DNA of 64,000 bases, from contig NZ_CP053097.1 of assembly GCF_013008815.1 (NCBI RefSeq), forward strand, positions 682,001 to 746,000, read 5' to 3'. The stretch's first letter is position 1. Every line of letters begins with the position of its first letter. This stretch comes from Mycoplasma miroungirhinis (lineage in GTDB: Bacteria > Bacillota_I > Bacilli_A > Mycoplasmatales > Metamycoplasmataceae). Below the pieces are notes generated by a model that was not told where the DNA came from, searched no databases, and saw nothing but the letters and a program-made list of their open reading frames with translations. Position numbers and translations under genes: made by a program. This document shows, piece by piece, positions 1 through 11,584 of this stretch.

Positions 1-1
1 T

Positions 2-115
2 AATAATTATGCACTTGATATATCTTTAGGTTGACAAATCTTTAGTTTAATAATATTTAGTGTTCAAATCATATTTACAATTCAGTATTATGTGAAGTTA
101 AAAAAAGCAAAATAA
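2..115 (+). CDS. C-terminal end of a membrane protein (partial)
   Basis: An open frame enters from the left edge and ends at TAA 113-115. The 37 visible residues run NNYALDISLGWQIF, then a hydrophobic stretch (about residues 14-28), then a basic tail VKLKKAK. One TGA is read as Trp. This looks like the last membrane segment and cytoplasmic tail of an integral membrane protein; the family cannot be told from so little. It ends directly at a shared hairpin terminator and is convergent with the M13 peptidase gene. Confidence 0.55.
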
Positions 116-135
116 AAAGCCAATTGGCTTTTTTA
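114..135. terminator. Bidirectional intrinsic terminator
   Basis: AAAAAGCCAATTGGCTTTTTT is a self-complementary hairpin with A/T runs on both sides. It sits between two convergent genes, so it can end transcription from both strands. Confidence 0.8.
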
Positions 136-136
136 A

Positions 137-2047
137 TTATCAAATTTTTACTCTTTTTTGAGGTGAAATATACATTTTATCCGTTTCTTTAATGTCAAAT
201 TCTTGATAAAATTCATCCATATTTGCGAGTTGTATATTTGCTCTTAATTTGGTAAGTGAATGAACATCAGTAAGCAATAGTAACTCTGCATATTTTGGTA
301 AATATTTAGCTCTTCAAATTGTTGCATAATTAATCATAAATTCTTTAGCATTAAAATCTTTTTGCATTTTAGCAGATTCAAAAGCACATGCAACACCACC
401 ACAATCAGCTATGTTTTCTGAAACGGTTAATTTTCCATTACTGATTCCGTATTCGGTTTCAATACCATCAAATAAGTTAATCATTTTCTGTTCTTTTTCT
501 TTTAGATTTTCATAATCTTTAGAAGTTCATCAGTTTTTAATATTTCCATTTTCATCAAAATTAGCACCATTATTATCAAAACCATGTGAAATTTCATGAG
601 CCATTACAGTACCTATTCCACCGAAATTTTTTGATGATGATTGATTTATTGAATAAAATGGAGCTTGTAAAATAGCAGCAGGGAAAACAATTTTATTATC
701 TGTAGGTGAATAATATGCATTAATTACAGCTGGTGACATACTTCACATAGTTTTGTCTTTAGTTTTTAAATATTTATTTCAATTTTCTTCTAAAACTAAT
801 TTTCTAAAATTTATAATATTTTCCACTAAATTTGAACCATCTTCATATGTTTTAGTAAACATTAAGTCATAATAATGATTGATTTTATCTGGATAACCTA
901 CATATGCTTTAAAACTTGAAAGTTTCTTTTGAGCTTGAACAATTGTATCTTTGGAAAGTCATGTATTTTCTGATAATCTTTTTTTATAAACTTTAATCAT
1001 TTCACTGACCATATTTTCAACATCTTTTTTTGCTTTAGCACCAAAATATGTTTCACCATAGAATTTACCAAACACCATATTAAATTGTGATAAAGCTAAA
1101 TTTCTAGCTGATAATTCTTTTTTAGTTGCTTCTTTTACACCTGTAAATCCACGACTAAATTCTCCAGCTAAAATTCTAATTTCATCAGTTAAAAAAGGAG
1201 CAAAATTATAAATTGCATGAATTAGCAGTCTTGCTTTATAATTTTCAAATGATTCTTTTGTAAAGATTTTGTCAAAGTTTTTGAAAAAGTCAGGATAAAT
1301 AACATTAGCAAATTCTATTTTATTTTTTAAAATGTTTTCAAATACTGAAATAATATCTACACTTTTAACTTGATTCTTAATTTCTTCTTTTGACATAATG
1401 TTTGCTATGTTTAAAATTTCAGCACTAAATTCAGGACTTGGTGTGTATTTTCACAATGATTCATCAAAAGTTAAAGCTTGCTGAATTAATTTGTCACTTT
1501 CTGTATCTGAATAGTTAAATTTTTCTAAAAGTTTTTTAGTAGTTTGTTTAAATAAATAATATAATGATGCTTTTTTCTCTTCATTTTCATACATATTTTT
1601 AGCAGGTAAAATTGTAGATGGGTTATCAATATATAAAATTTCTTGTTCAGAATTTCTTAAATTTGTATATATTTCCATTTCGATAGGAACATATAAACCA
1701 ATATATAACATCTTTTGATAATTTTGAAAGACATCTTCAAAAGATGTGAAAGTTTTAATAAAATCTAAAATATGTTGAATAGGTTGAGTAGCTAATTGTG
1801 TTCTTTTAGTTCAATTATTAGCCATTTGATATAGTTTAACCATTTCAACTAATTTTGGATAATGAGATGGAATTTCACTTAAATTTTGAGACCATTTATC
1901 AATAAGTTCTTCTTGCAGTTTTTCCATTTGTTCGTGTAGAATCATAAATGTACCAGTAGAAGTTTTGTCAGCTCTTATTGTAGCTGATTTTAATCATTCA
2001 CCATTTATTGCTTCATAAAAATCATCTTTTAATAATTGTTTATCCAT
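137..2047 (-). CDS. pepO: M13 family zinc metallopeptidase (neprilysin/PepO type)
   Basis: A 636-residue zinc endopeptidase of the M13 (neprilysin/PepO) family, which cuts short oligopeptides. The N-terminus [15 protein letters not shown] is the family opening. The zinc motif HEISH lies at about residues 484-488, and ENIADCGG, with the third zinc ligand Glu, at about 546. The protein ends KRVKIW, the usual M13 ending, with the final Trp encoded by TGA followed by TAA; this supports the UGA=Trp code. No signal peptide or lipobox is visible, so it is probably cytosolic and works with the three M17 aminopeptidases in this window. ATG at 2047 follows an AACAGGAG ribosome site and overlaps the end of smc by 8 bases, so the two are translationally coupled. 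Confidence 0.92.
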
Positions 2048-4991
2048 TATTTGCTCCTGTTATTTTATCTTTAATTAATTCTTTTGCTTTTGATAATTCA
2101 ACACTAAAGAATGTAGTAACACCACGATTTTGCATTGTTGCACCGTATAATTTATCAACTCTTTCCATTGTTCCTTGTCTATGAGTAATAACAATAAACT
2201 GAGTATCTTGTTTTAATTTGTGTAAAAATTCAGCAAATCTTATTACATTAGCTTCATCTAATGCTGCTTCTACTTCATCTAGGATACATAAAGGAAGTGG
2301 TTTAGCTTTTAGGATACTAAATAGTAAACTTATTGCAATTAGAGCTTTTTCTCCACCACTAAATAGTTTTAAATTTTTAACTGATTTACCTGGAGGTTGA
2401 GCAATTATATCTAAACCAGTTTCTAATAAATTGTTTGGATCTGTATATTTAATTTCAGCCATCCCACCACCAAACATTTTATTAAATACAAATTTAAATT
2501 CGTTATTAACTAATTCCACAGTATTAGTAATTTTTTCGATGATAATTTTATCCATTTCCTCGATAGCTTTTTCGATGATATTTTTAGCATCAGTTAATTC
2601 TTTTTGTGATTCACTTACTTTATCATAACGTTGTTGAGTTTGAGTTAGTTCTTCAATACTGTCAATATTTACATTACCTAACTCTTTTAGTTCTATTTTT
2701 AAGTTTTGAACAATTTTTTTAGCAGAAGAATAATCTATATCTGGATTGTAATAAAGTTCTTTTGCATTTTCATATAGAAGTGAATATTGTTCACTTAAAC
2801 GTTTATTAGCTTGTTCAATTACTGAATTTGCTTTAGTTTGTTGAACTAAATATTTTTCACGTACAGACATAGCTTCACGATAATTTGCATTTATATCTGA
2901 TTTTTGGTCAATAAGTGCATCTATACTAATATTAATTTCTTTTAGTTTTTGATTTTTTGAATTTAGTATTGCTAAAGTTGAATCTCTTTCTGAAATATAA
3001 GTCTCAATTGTTTGACTAAAATCAATATTTTCTTCTAGTGTTACTTTTTTATTAGTTTGAGTTTCATATTGATTTTTTAGTTCATCAAATTCATTTACAG
3101 CTTCTTGTTGTTTTTGTTTAATTGCTGATAATTGAACAGAAAGTTCTCTATTATTGGTTGTCATTTGCTCTTTTTGAAATTGTAAATCATCACGAGTTTT
3201 AGTTAGTTCATTAATTTTTGAAGTTATTTGTGGAATTAAATCTTCTAATTCTTGAATTTTTTTATCTAGTTCAAATGTATTTGATTGTTGGGCACTTTGT
3301 CCTCCAGTTATAATTCCACCCACTCTTATAATATCTCCATCTAAAGTTACTATCATATATTTTTTTTCTAATAGTTTTGATAGTCTATTAGCTTCATCGA
3401 TATTGTTTGTGATTAATATATTACCTAATAAAAATTGTCTTAAAGTATCAAATTCTTTTTTAGTTTTAATAAGGTTACTTAAAACACCAATGAAACCTTC
3501 TTGAGTTTGAGCAACGATTAAATGTTCTTCTCTAATGTTTCTTGGTCTTATTGATGATAAAGGAATAAATGTGGCTCTTCCAGCTTTGTTATTTTTTAAA
3601 AATTCCACAGCACTTACAGCGGTTTCAGGAACATCAACTACAATATTTTGTAAAGCGCTTGCTAATACTGTTTCCACTGCTAAAGTATATTCTTGTGGTA
3701 CTTCTAATAAATCAGAAACAATTCCTTTATATCCTTTAAATAATGAAGAATTTTCGACAATTGTTTTAGTTCCTTTAGTTAATGTTAATTTATTATCTCT
3801 AATGTCTTTAAATTGCTCTAATCTAGCATTTAGTTTTGAACGATTGTCGTATTGAGCACTTAGATTTTTGTTTAATTCAAATAATTTTTTATGAATTTCA
3901 GTATTTTTTTCAGATAAATTTTGAATTTGCAGATTTGCTTGATTTTCAAATTGTTTATAAGAAGCAATAATTGCATTTAATTCTTCTAATCTATCTTTAA
4001 TTGTGTCTAATTTTTCAGTTAAAGAAACTTGAATTTTACCTGATAAAATTCATTCTCTTTGTTGTCTATCTTGAATGGATCTAACTTGTAAGTTATTAAT
4101 TTGTTCATTTAAAGAACTTATTTTTTTGTTAAAATCAGCAATATCTTTGTCTAATTCTCTTCTTTGTTGTGCTACTAACTCTAGTTGAGATTCCACTGTT
4201 TGTAAGTTATCATTTAAATTAGCAATAACACTATCAACATCACCATATTCATTTTTTAAGTTATTAATAATTTCTGTAGATTCATTTAATTCATGAACTA
4301 ATAGAGCAACTTCTACTTCTTTTAGTTGTGAATTTTTGTCCATAAAAATTTTCGCTTTTTCAGCTTGTTTTTTTAGTGGTTTTAATTGTCTATCTAGTTC
4401 ATCTACTAATGTTGTAATATTCACTAATGCTTCATTAGTTTTTTCTAATTTTTTTTGTGCTTCTAATTTTCTTACTTTATACATATTAGTTCCAGCAGCT
4501 TCTTCAAAAAATTCACGTCTTCTTTCGGGTGTTGCTTCTGCTACATCACTAATAGTTCCTTGACTTATAATAGCTAATGAAGATTTAGAAATTCCACTTT
4601 GCATTGCAATTTCTTTAATATCTTTCATTCTTGCTACTTCCCCATTTATATAGTATTCATTTGAACCTTTACCACGATATAAAACTCTAGAAATGGTAAA
4701 TTTATCATGAGGAATAGATACCTCATGATCTGAATTATCAAATGTTAAAATTACTTCAGCTTTATCCATTTCTTTTTCAGTTTCTGAACCACTGAAAATA
4801 ACATCTTCCATACTATCTCCACGTAGAGCTTTTGAAGATGATTCACCTAGTACTCATTTAATTGCATCATTTATGTTACTTTTTCCACTACCATTAGGAC
4901 CTACAATAGCAACTATTTCACCATTAAATTTTAGATTTACTTTATCTGCAAATGATTTGAATCCATATGCTTGAACTTCTATTAATTTCAT
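2040..4991 (-). CDS. smc: Chromosome segregation ATPase SMC
   Basis: A 983-residue SMC protein that organises and segregates the chromosome with ScpA and ScpB. Walker A GPNGSGKSN is at 31-39. Two long coiled coils flank a hinge (about 415-560, starting at GYKGIVSDLLEV and ending near VGGIITGG). The ABC signature LFSGGEKALIA is near 877 and Walker B CILDEVEAALDEAN near 902. It is shorter than firmicute SMC (about 1190), with shorter coiled-coil arms. ATG at 4991 sits 7 bases after AGGAGG. It is the fifth gene of the Asp23-like - fakA - plsX - rnc - smc - pepO run. One TGA (4050-4052) encodes Trp. Confidence 0.97.
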
Positions 4992-4998
4992 ATTCCTC

Positions 4999-5682
4999 CT
5001 AAATATTTAGGTTTTTTAAAGCGTTTTGTGCAGCATTTTCTTCTGCTTCTTTTTTATTTTTACCTAATCCTACACCATATTTTGTTTTATTATAAATTAC
5101 AGTAGAAATAAAGCCATCTTGATGTTTTTTAGTTTCATAACTTACTGATAAATCATTAGATTGAATAAATTCCTGAAAAAGAGTTTTTGCGTCTTTATTT
5201 TCTTTATTAACGTAATATTCTACATCAGCAAAAATGGTTTTATTTAAAACTTGTTCTACAGCTTTCATACCTAGTGATAAATATATAGCTGCAATAAAAC
5301 TTTCAAACAGATCCGCATAAACTTTTTTAGAATTTTGTAATTGATTTATTGCACCCATTGAAGCTTTTAATAGTGAAAATAAATCGTATTTTTGTGATAT
5401 TTTGGCTAAATTTTCTGTTTTAACTAAAGTTGATCTTAAAGTTGTTGCATGACCTTCATCTATATTATTGTATTTTAAAAATAAGTATTCAGACACCTTG
5501 AATTGTAAAATAGCATCTCCTAAATATTCATTTAATTCATAACTTTTATATTGTCTATGTTCATTTGCAAAAGTTGAGTGAGTAAATGAGATTTCAAAAA
5601 AATGAAAATTAGTTAAATTGTTTGTGTTGATGTTGAATTTGTGTAAAATATCTAGTAATTTTTGATTAAAATCGTTATTCAT
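4999..5682 (-). CDS. rnc: Ribonuclease III
   Basis: A 227-residue double-strand-specific endoribonuclease for rRNA and mRNA processing. The catalytic signature NEYLGDAILQFKVSEYLF is near residues 44-61, and the second acidic cluster DLFESFIAAIYL holds the metal-binding Asp/Glu. A C-terminal dsRNA-binding domain starts at DAKTLFQEFIQ and ends with KKEAEENAAQNALKNL. An in-frame ATG lies 12 bases upstream, but ATG 5682 is preferred because GAGGATAATA precedes it at normal spacing. The start overlaps plsX by 8 bases. The order plsX-rnc-smc is the ancestral Firmicutes arrangement with the fab and acpP genes missing. Confidence 0.95.
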   Translation of the reverse strand: MNNDFNQKLLDILHKFNINTNNLTNFHFFEISFTHSTFANEHRQYKSYELNEYLGDAILQFKVSEYLFLKYNNIDEGHATTLRSTLVKTENLAKISQKYDLFSLLKASMGAINQLQNSKKVYADLFESFIAAIYLSLGMKAVEQVLNKTIFADVEYYVNKENKDAKTLFQEFIQSNDLSVSYETKKHQDGFISTVIYNKTKYGVGLGKNKKEAEENAAQNALKNLNI

Positions 5683-6679
5683 TATTATCCTCAATTTCAG
5701 CTAAATATTTTTGCATTTTATTTATTGTTCGTGCTTCGATTATTTGTTTTAGTTGATTTAATGCACTATAAAAAGCATCTTCATTGCTTCTTCCGTGTGC
5801 TTTTGCAACAATTTTATCAAAACCAATGATCGTAGCAGCTCCTATTTTTTTATAATCAAATTTATTTTTAATTATTTTTAATTGTTTTTTCAATAATAAT
5901 GCTGCAATTTTAGTAATAAATGATGACATAAAAGCATTTTTTAATAAAGTAAATAAAGTAGAATAAGCACCTTCCATACTTTTTAATAAAATATTTCCTG
6001 CATAACCATCTGAAATCACAATATCAATATCATCTTTTAAAATATTATTAGGTTCAATAAATCCACTATATTTAAATAAATTATTGCTATTTTTTAAAAT
6101 TTGATGAGCCTCTTGTTGTATAGTAGGACCTTTATATTCTTCAGTTCCAATGTTTAAAAGAGCTAATTTTGGTGTTTGTTCATTTAAAAGTGATTTATAA
6201 AAAATAGTAGCTATTTTTGATCATTGTATTAAATATTCAGTTTTTGTTTCAGTGTTTGCACCAACATCTAATAGTAAAAATTGCTTTCCAGATTGTTTAG
6301 GTATTAAAGGCATAAATGCAGGTCTAGATATTCCTTGTAATCTTTTTAGTTTTAAAGTTGTGATAGTGACTAGAGATCCTGAATCTCCACTACTTAATAG
6401 TGCATCAACATCGTTTTGTTTAGTAAATTCAACTGCATCTAACATCGATGAAGGCTGTTTTAAGACATCTCTTATATTACTAGTTTTAGTTACAACTGAT
6501 GGTGAGTGCTTAAAAATAATATTGTGAGGTAAATTTATATTTAGTTGTTTTAGATCATTATTATTACCAAATAAAATTAAAGTATAATTTGGATTTTCAA
6601 AAGCTCATTTATATGCAGCTTTGATTGCATTTTGAGAACCATTTTCATTATTTAGTGTGTCAACAACAATTGTTTTCAT
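5675..6679 (-). CDS. plsX: Phosphate acyltransferase PlsX
   Basis: A 334-residue PlsX, which makes acyl-phosphate from acyl-ACP, or in reverse, for the PlsY step of phosphatidic acid synthesis. The start MKTIVVDTLNNENGS, the block ALLSSGDSGSLV near 92-103, LLLDVGANTE and the late IVISDGYAGNILLKSMEGAY block are characteristic. plsY lies at 52417 in this same window, and fakA, which makes acyl-phosphate from exogenous fatty acids, is immediately upstream. This suggests membrane lipids built from scavenged fatty acids. The spacing to fakA is 3 bases. Confidence 0.95.
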
Positions 6680-6682
6680 ATT

Positions 6683-8341
6683 TTATTCAATAGCAATATA
6701 GTATGGATATAATGCTTGTCCTCCGTTGTTGATTTCAACTTCAACATCAAAATTTACTTGGATATATTCTTGAAGTTCATATGCATCTGCTTCACTTGCA
6801 TCTTGACCATAATAAATAGTAACTATTTCGCTAGTATCATCAATTAATTCATCAAAAAGGGCTTTTGCAGCATCATTTTGATTTGTATGAGTTGATAATA
6901 CTTTACCTTTAGTTAGAGATAAATATTGACCTTTTTTAATTCTTACACCATTAATTCTTGTGTCTTTAACTGCATAAGTAACTTCCGCACTTTTAATAGA
7001 TTTTACTGCATCTTTCATATTTAGTTCGTTATCTTCTGGACTAGAATCTTCATTAAAGTTTAAAAGTGCTGAGATACCTTCTACTTGTGTTTTGGTAGGA
7101 ATAATAACAACATTTTTCTTTTTACCTGAAATTTGTGAAGCTTGTTGCGCAGATAGTGTTATGTTTGAATTATTAGGTAAAATAAAAATTGTTTTGGCAT
7201 TAATTTTATTAATTGCAGAAACAATATCAGCAGTAGAAGGATTATTAGTTTGTCCTCCTTCGATTATGAAGTGAGCACCAAGTGATTTAACCATATTGAT
7301 AATACCTTCACCACTATTACATGTTATTAATCCACAATTTACATTAACTATTTGATTATTAGCATCTTCTTTGTTATCAGTTGTTTTTTGTTGTTCTTTT
7401 AATTTGCTTGTATTTTGTTTAGAATTATTTGCTTGTTGTGTCATATTTTCAATTTTGATTTTTGCAAATTCCCCTAGTGTTTGAACTGAATTTAAAACAG
7501 TTCCTGGTTTTAGTGCATGAATATGTACTTTTAAAAAATTATTATCATGTACTACAACAATACTTGATCCTAATTTTTCTAATTTTTTTACCAAGTATTC
7601 TCTATCAAATTTATTAGGTTTATTTAAATCAATAATAAATTCAGTACAGTATCCAAACTCACCTTCAAATACTTCAGTATCATTTATAAATCTATTAATA
7701 TATTCATCAGTATCTACTATCTCTACAGGTTGATTTTGGAAATATAGACTCATTCCTTCAATGACTTTCACAAGTCCAAATCCACCACTATCAACAACTC
7801 CCACTTCTTTTAATATAGGTAATAAATTGGGAGTTTTTTCTACACTGTCATTAGAACTAATAAAGGCTTTTGCAAATACATCTTTAACAGAAGCACTTGC
7901 TAAAACATTTGTTGAAAGAGATTGGCTAGTTTCACGAATTACAGTTAATATTGTTCCTTCGATTGGTTTTAATACTGCTTTATAAGCTATATTTGTAGCC
8001 TCATTGAAAGCATCAATAAGATTATTTGTATTAGCAGATTTTAAATTTTTAAAAGCATTAGCAAATCCACGAAAAATTTGTGAAAGAATAACACCTGAAT
8101 TACCTCTTGCACCTAGTAACATTTGTTGTGCAACTAAGTTAGAAGCATATGATAAATTTTCTAGTTCATTATCTGGCATAGTTTCTAAAAATTCTTTAGC
8201 AACATTGATTGTTGCAAACATATTTGTTCCAGTATCACCATCAGGTACAGGAAAAACATTTAAATTATCAATAGTTTTTTTATGGTTACCCAGATTATTA
8301 GCAGCTGAAATAACAGCATATTTTCATTGTATTCCGTTCAT
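6683..8341 (-). CDS. fakA: Fatty acid kinase catalytic subunit-like protein (DAK2/DegV-type, FakA/YloV)
   Basis: A 552-residue protein of the FakA/YloV family. The ATP-binding DAK2 domain is N-terminal: NVFPVPDGDTGTNM (28-41) with the metal-binding aspartates, and LLGARGNSGVILSQIFRGF near 74-92. The middle and C-terminal halves (ending DVEVEINNGGQALYPYYIAIE) match the FakA dimerisation and FakB-facing domain, interrupted by a low-complexity Asn/Lys/Gln linker near 275-300. With a FakB partner, not seen here, it would phosphorylate host fatty acids for PlsX/PlsY. ATG 8341 follows AAGAGGAATT and lies 1 base after the end of the Asp23-like gene. The ATG within the DAK2 motif is too far downstream to be the start. 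Confidence 0.93.
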
Positions 8342-8342
8342 A

Positions 8343-8642
8343 TTATTGAATTCCTCTTATAAAAATATCTAAATTAGCTAAGTTTATCTTGTATTTATTT
8401 AAAATATAATTAATTGTTTGATAAATTTGCTCAATAATGCTTTTTGCTGAAACATTAGAAAGAATTATAATTCCAATTGAAATACTATGTTGAGAATTAT
8501 TATCTTTAATGATGATTTGTTGATAATTGTTATTTTTTGTATTTTCATTATCACTTAAAAAATCTAAGTCAGCAAAACCAACAATTCCCACAATGCTTGA
8601 CACAGCATTTAAAATTTCTATAGTGATTTTGTCTTTTTCCAT
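8343..8642 (-). CDS. Asp23/Gls24 family small protein
   Basis: A 99-residue protein resembling the Asp23 family (B. subtilis YloU), which usually sits directly upstream of the DAK2 gene. It begins KITIEILNAVSSIVGIVGFADLDFL and ends with an amphipathic segment ILNKYKINLANLDIFIRGIQ. The recognition rests on the fold-like pattern (helix, GIVG turn, alternating strands) and on synteny rather than strict motifs. Its role is unknown; family members associate with the cell envelope and lipid metabolism. It is probably the first gene of the operon, with its promoter in 8643-8820, divergent from rpmB. Confidence 0.7.
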   Translation of the reverse strand: MEKDKITIEILNAVSSIVGIVGFADLDFLSDNENTKNNNYQQIIIKDNNSQHSISIGIIILSNVSAKSIIEQIYQTINYILNKYKINLANLDIFIRGIQ

Positions 8643-8823
8643 AGTTAATATTTTATATTATTTTTAGTATTTTTTATTAATTACCACTATTAAGAACAAT
8701 CTTAATAAAGAAATTTAAAATTTATAAAATATTTTAAAAAAGATATTAGAAATAATTGTGTTTATGTTAAAATATTTAAGCAATGCTAAATAATTACGTA
8801 ATATATTTATAAAAGGAGTAGAA

Positions 8824-9018
8824 ATGCCAGGTAAAGATAGTTTAACCGGACGTAAAGCTCTAAGCGGTAACAAAAGATCACATGCTTTGAATGCAACAAA
8901 AAGAAGATTTGATTTAAACTTACAAAAAGTTACCATTTTAGACAACGGACAAAAGAAAAAAATCCGTGTAACCGCTAAAACAGCAAGAACATTAAGAAAA
9001 TATGGACTTACTGCTTAA
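8824..9018 (+). CDS. rpmB: 50S ribosomal protein L28
   Basis: A 64-residue bL28. It opens [27 protein letters not shown], the L28 rRNA-binding start, and ends [16 protein letters not shown]. An AAAAGGAGTAGAA ribosome site precedes ATG. The codon use has more CGT/CGC and GGA than the neighbours, as expected for high expression. The upstream spacer (8643-8823) is shared with the divergent Asp23-like operon; TGTTAAAAT near 8766-8774 is a possible -10, without a good -35. It is followed by its own terminator. Confidence 0.97.
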   Translation: MPGKDSLTGRKALSGNKRSHALNATKRRFDLNLQKVTILDNGQKKKIRVTAKTARTLRKYGLTA

Positions 9019-9028
9019 TTTATAATTA

Positions 9029-9053
9029 AAGTCTCACAAATGTGGGGTTTTTT
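9029..9053 (+). terminator. Intrinsic terminator of rpmB
   Basis: CTCACA AA TGTGGG pairs as a short stem, with a T6 run after it. Confidence 0.7.
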
Positions 9054-9084
9054 AATGCTTTTTTATAAAAAATGAAGGATAGAT

Positions 9085-9798
9085 ATGGAAATAAAATTTT
9101 CAAATTATTATGCAAGATATAATACACAAAAAGATACACAATTAATAAATATAGATTTTGAAATCAAAAGTGGCGATATGGTTTCAATTATTGGGTCTTC
9201 AGGAGCAGGAAAAACAACAATTTTTAATGCTTTTTTTGGTGATTTAGTGAAAGAAAGTGGAGATTTTTGTATAGATGGTATTAATATTGAACAGTATAAC
9301 AAAAAACAAAAAAAAGAACTATATAAAAAAATTGGTTTTTTAAGTCAAGAAACTAATTTAATACCTAGTGATGATGTATATACAAGTATATTAAGAATTT
9401 ATAAATTTCCTTTTGTAAAAAAGCAAATTAAAGAAAAAATATATGCTTTGTTAAAACAATTTAATATGTTTGAGTATATTTTTACTAAAGTAAGTGAATT
9501 AAGTGGTGGACAAAAACAAAAAGTAGAACTTATAAAATTGATTTTAATTAATAAAGATTTAATTTTAGCAGATGAGCCTACAAATAGTTTAGATCCTGAA
9601 TCTAGTATTGAATTTTTAGAGATATTGAAAAAATTAAATCAAGAACAAAAAATTACAATAATTACTATAATTCATGATATTTCATTAGCAAGTAAGTATT
9701 TTAATAAATTTATAGCAATTAAAAATGGAGAAATGATTTCAAAAGGTAATTGAAATAATTTTGATCAAGAAACTTATGATTTAATATTCAAAAAATAA
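9085..9798 (+). CDS. Orphan ABC transporter ATPase of the P29/PhnC (thiamine/phosphonate) type
   Basis: A 237-residue ABC ATPase. Walker A GSSGAGKTT is at 37-45, the signature LSGGQKQK near 138-145, Walker B LILADEPTNSLDPES just after, and the switch His in IIHDIS. It is a clear paralogue of the ATPase at 41353: same length, same LSGGQ(Q/K)Q(R/K)VE(I/L) and ADEPT(N/S)SLD stretches, and the same C-terminal layout with a late Trp encoded by TGA (9751-9753). Unlike that copy, it has no permease or binding protein beside it; it lies between rpmB and prs with its own AAGGAT ribosome site. It may serve a permease encoded elsewhere or swap into the TPP transporter. The family is sure; the substrate is not known. 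Confidence 0.85.
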
Positions 9799-9868
9799 AT
9801 GTCGAATTTTATAAATTTGAATCATTTAAAATTTATAATATTAATATATTAATATTTTAGAGGTTAAA

Positions 9869-10852
9869 ATGGAAAAAATTTATAAAAATTCAATTATTTT
9901 TGGAATGGATAATTCCTGAGAATTAGCAGAAGAAATTGGGCAAATTTTAGACATAGAAGTTCAAAAACCTAATAAGATAATATTTTCAGATGATGAAACA
10001 TTATTATCAAGTGATATAACAGTGAGAAATTTAGATACGTATATTATTTGTAATACTGGTAAAAATGTACATGATAATTTAATGGAACTTTTAATTTTTA
10101 TAGATTCATTAAAAAGAGCAAGTGCAAAAACAATAAATGTTGTTATGACATATTATGGATATGCCAGACAAGATCGTAAAGCTGATAAACGTCAACCAAT
10201 TACAGCAAAATTAGTAGCAGATCTTTTAGAAGTTGCAGGTATTACTAAACTAACAACAGTAGATTTACATAATTCATCAATTCAAGGTTTTTTCAATGTA
10301 CCAGTTGATGATTTAAGAGCACAATTAATCTTTTCAGAAGAATTAAGAAAAAGAAACTCAGAATTTACAGTAGTTAGTCCCGACCACGGGGGTGCTGTAA
10401 GAGCTAGAACATTAAGTGAATTAATTTCCAATAACATCAAAATTGCTATTATTGATAAAAGAAGAACTTCACCTAATGTAAGTGAAGTTATGGGTGTTTT
10501 AGGTGATGTTCAAGATAAAAATGTTGTTATTATTGATGATATTATAGACACAGGTGGAACAATAATTAAAGCAGCTCAAACCTTAAAAGAAAATGGAGCT
10601 AAAGATATTATCGTAGCAGCTACTCACGGAATTTTTAGTAAAGGTTTTGAAATGTTTGAAAATGAACCAAGTATTAAAGAAGTCATTATTACTAACTCAA
10701 TAGATATTGAACATTTAAAACAATACAAAAAAATTAAAATTTTATCACTTGGATTTTTATTAGCTCATGTTATTAAACAAAATATTAATAAAAAATCATT
10801 AACAGAAATTTATAATGCTTACAAAGACGGAAATTGAGAAAATTTTAATTAA
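9869..10852 (+). CDS. prs: Ribose-phosphate pyrophosphokinase
   Basis: A 327-residue PRPP synthase: ribose-5-phosphate + ATP to PRPP + AMP, feeding nucleotide salvage. The ATP-binding loop YYGYARQDRKADKRQPITAK, the flexible VVSPDHGGAVRAR segment and the PRPP loop VVIIDDIIDTGGTI (near 219) are all present. ATG 9869 has GAGG upstream. Internal TGAs encode Trp. The final codons continue through TGA 10835-10837 to TAA 10850, so the C-terminus is NAYKDGNWENFN. The last 38 bases overlap the start of rsmG in another frame. Confidence 0.96.
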
Positions 10853-11513
10853 TTTTCATATTAATTTAGATTCTGATAAATTAGAGATTCTTTTTGAATA
10901 TTATCTTTTGATTGAAGAATATAATAAAGTCATGAATCTGACTGGATTTTATGGAGAACAACTCATAATTGAAGGTTTTATTGAATCATATTTTCTTTTA
11001 GAAAATGCTTTTGATTTATCTAATGATTATAAATATAAATTAGTTGATATAGGTGCTGGTGTTGGTTTTCCCAGTTTACCTTATTTAATAATGACCAATA
11101 AAAATATTGATTTAACAATTATTGAACCTTTAAAAAAACGCTGTAATTTTTTAGAAATAGTGAAAAATCAACTGAAATTAAAAATAAACATAATTAATGA
11201 TCGTGCTGAAAATGTTAAATTACAAAATGAATTTGATTTAGTTACAGCAAGAGCAGTTATGAAACTTAAATATTTAGTGGAAATTTCTTGTCAATTAGGT
11301 AAAATAAATAGCCAACAAGTTTTTATTAAAGGTTCTAACGTTCAATTAGAATTAGAAAATGCACAAAAAATTTTGAGTGTTTTAAATTTAAAATCTTCTG
11401 TTAAAGAATATAACTTTCACGGAATAAGATTAAATAATTTAGTCTATATTTTTAAAACTCAAAATATAGACAATAAATTTCCTAGACCTTGGAATATCAT
11501 AATTAAAAATTAG
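10815..11513 (+). CDS. rsmG: 16S rRNA (guanine-527-N7) methyltransferase RsmG (GidB)
   Basis: A 232-residue SAM-dependent methyltransferase that modifies G527 of 16S rRNA. The SAM loop LVDIGAGVGFPSLPYLI is near 76-92, IIEPLKKRCNFLEIVK follows as motif II, and DLVTARAV as motif IV. The N-terminal YNKVMNLTGF is diagnostic of RsmG. ATG 10815 lies inside the last 38 bases of prs; no later start gives the full N-terminal helix, so the overlap seems real and implies coupled translation. Confidence 0.93.
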   Translation: MLTKTEIEKILINFHINLDSDKLEILFEYYLLIEEYNKVMNLTGFYGEQLIIEGFIESYFLLENAFDLSNDYKYKLVDIGAGVGFPSLPYLIMTNKNIDLTIIEPLKKRCNFLEIVKNQLKLKINIINDRAENVKLQNEFDLVTARAVMKLKYLVEISCQLGKINSQQVFIKGSNVQLELENAQKILSVLNLKSSVKEYNFHGIRLNNLVYIFKTQNIDNKFPRPWNIIIKN

Positions 11514-11543
11514 TTTTTTGAGTATAAAAGCAGTATAAAAAAT

Positions 11544-11579
11544 AAAAAATCAAGTGAATTGTGAGTACTTGATTTTTTA
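11544..11579. terminator. Bidirectional terminator between rsmG and gpmI
   Basis: AAAAAATCAAGT and ACTTGATTTTTT form a symmetric stem with A and T runs at both ends, placed between the two convergent stop codons. Confidence 0.8.
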
Positions 11580-11584
11580 TTACT

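Noticed and set aside
8643-8823. Possible structured RNA leader in the rpmB/Asp23-like spacer
   Set aside because: Only AT-rich runs and weak -10-like text were seen; no riboswitch motif or stable GC-containing stem.
10815-10852. 38-base overlap of prs and rsmG as a possible annotation artefact
   Set aside because: prs reads through TGA to a normal C-terminus, and rsmG has no later start that keeps its first helix; both frames are needed.
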